In this document: positions 5,530 to 5,593 of the stretch, piece by piece | Numbering within the stretch: position 1 is the first letter of the stretch | Layout of the letters: every line of letters begins with the position of its first letter | Assembly (NCBI GenBank): GCA_903893335.1 | Contig: CAITLX010000798.1 | Span: forward strand, 1 to 5,593 | DNA length: 5,593 bases | Direction of reading: 5' to 3' | DNA from: an uncultured delta proteobacterium | Lineage (GTDB): Bacteria; Myxococcota_A; Polyangia; Polyangiales; Polyangiaceae | Position numbers and translations under genes: made by a program | The notes under the pieces: generated by a model | What the model was told of the DNA's origin: nothing | The model's input: the letters and a program-made list of their open reading frames with translations, nothing else | Databases searched by the model: none

Positions 5530-5593
5530 AATCCTCCTCGCGCAGAACCGCGTGCACGCACGCTGGCGTTCGACCCGCCACCCGAGATCACCC

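Larger units (their letters stand above)
5388..5593. other. 3' intergenic region, no convincing gene
   Basis: After the lipoprotein stop this stretch holds a 12-bp direct repeat, two strong hairpins, an AT-rich island (5450-5462) and the 10-bp palindrome GCGTGCACGC (5550-5559). On the minus strand one frame stays open from the right edge to a TGA at 5473-5475 (39 codons, 34 ending in G or C) and could be the tail of a convergent gene, but its stop lies inside a hairpin and I recognise no domain. A second minus frame is open to a TAG at 5451-5453. With so few stops in DNA this GC-rich, neither is evidence of a gene. Confidence 0.4.

Noticed and set aside
5564..5580. tRNA T-arm-like stem-loop: TGGCG, loop TTCGACC, CGCCA
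   Set aside because: The loop fits the T-loop pattern, but no matching acceptor strand, D-arm or anticodon arm is found upstream, where the 12-bp hairpin lies instead; no full tRNA can be folded.
5451..5592. Convergent minus-strand gene ending at 5473 or 5451
   Set aside because: Two frames are open at once, no motif is seen, and the coding sense would run through a perfect palindrome; sequence beyond the right edge would be needed to judge it.

Overview
The window is very GC-rich and strongly G/C-biased at third codon positions. Together with the protein families present (a secreted HEAT-repeat protein, a divergent GT4 glycosyltransferase, and a large lipoprotein with an Ala/Asp/Ser-rich tether carrying a CehA/McbA-type PHP domain), this suggests a myxobacterium, probably of the Polyangia/Sorangiineae side. 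The taxon is inferred from style and content, not from a marker gene.

Layout, all four genes on the + strand: (1) bases 1-545, the C-terminal third of radA, cut by the left edge; (2) a 106-bp leader-like gap with an orphan Shine-Dalgarno-like AAGGAG and small hairpins; (3) 652-1530, an exported HEAT-repeat protein with an unassigned C-terminal alpha/beta-like domain; (4) a 41-bp gap with a -10-like TAGGGT just before the next start; (5) 1572-2687, a GT-B/GT4-like glycosyltransferase lacking several usual active-site residues; (6) a 57-bp gap with a -10-like TACGAT just before the next start; (7) 2745-5387, an 880-residue predicted outer-membrane lipoprotein with a CarboxypepD-regulatory-like domain and a C-terminal CehA/McbA PHP metallohydrolase domain with its metal-ligand set apparently intact; (8) 5388-5593, no clear gene, but two strong GC-rich hairpins, a 12-bp direct repeat and a short AT-rich island.

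The genes do not form an obvious pathway. radA is a housekeeping recombination gene. The next three point to the envelope (exported protein, sugar transfer, surface lipoprotein) but may be transcribed separately: two have their own promoter-like box about 9 nt before the start and no good ribosome-binding site, the arrangement expected of leaderless or near-leaderless mRNAs. No mobile element, CRISPR array, rRNA or credible tRNA was seen. The best items for a second look are the divergent glycosyltransferase, the domain build of the lipoprotein, the paired near-leaderless promoters, and the palindromic 3' intergenic region.
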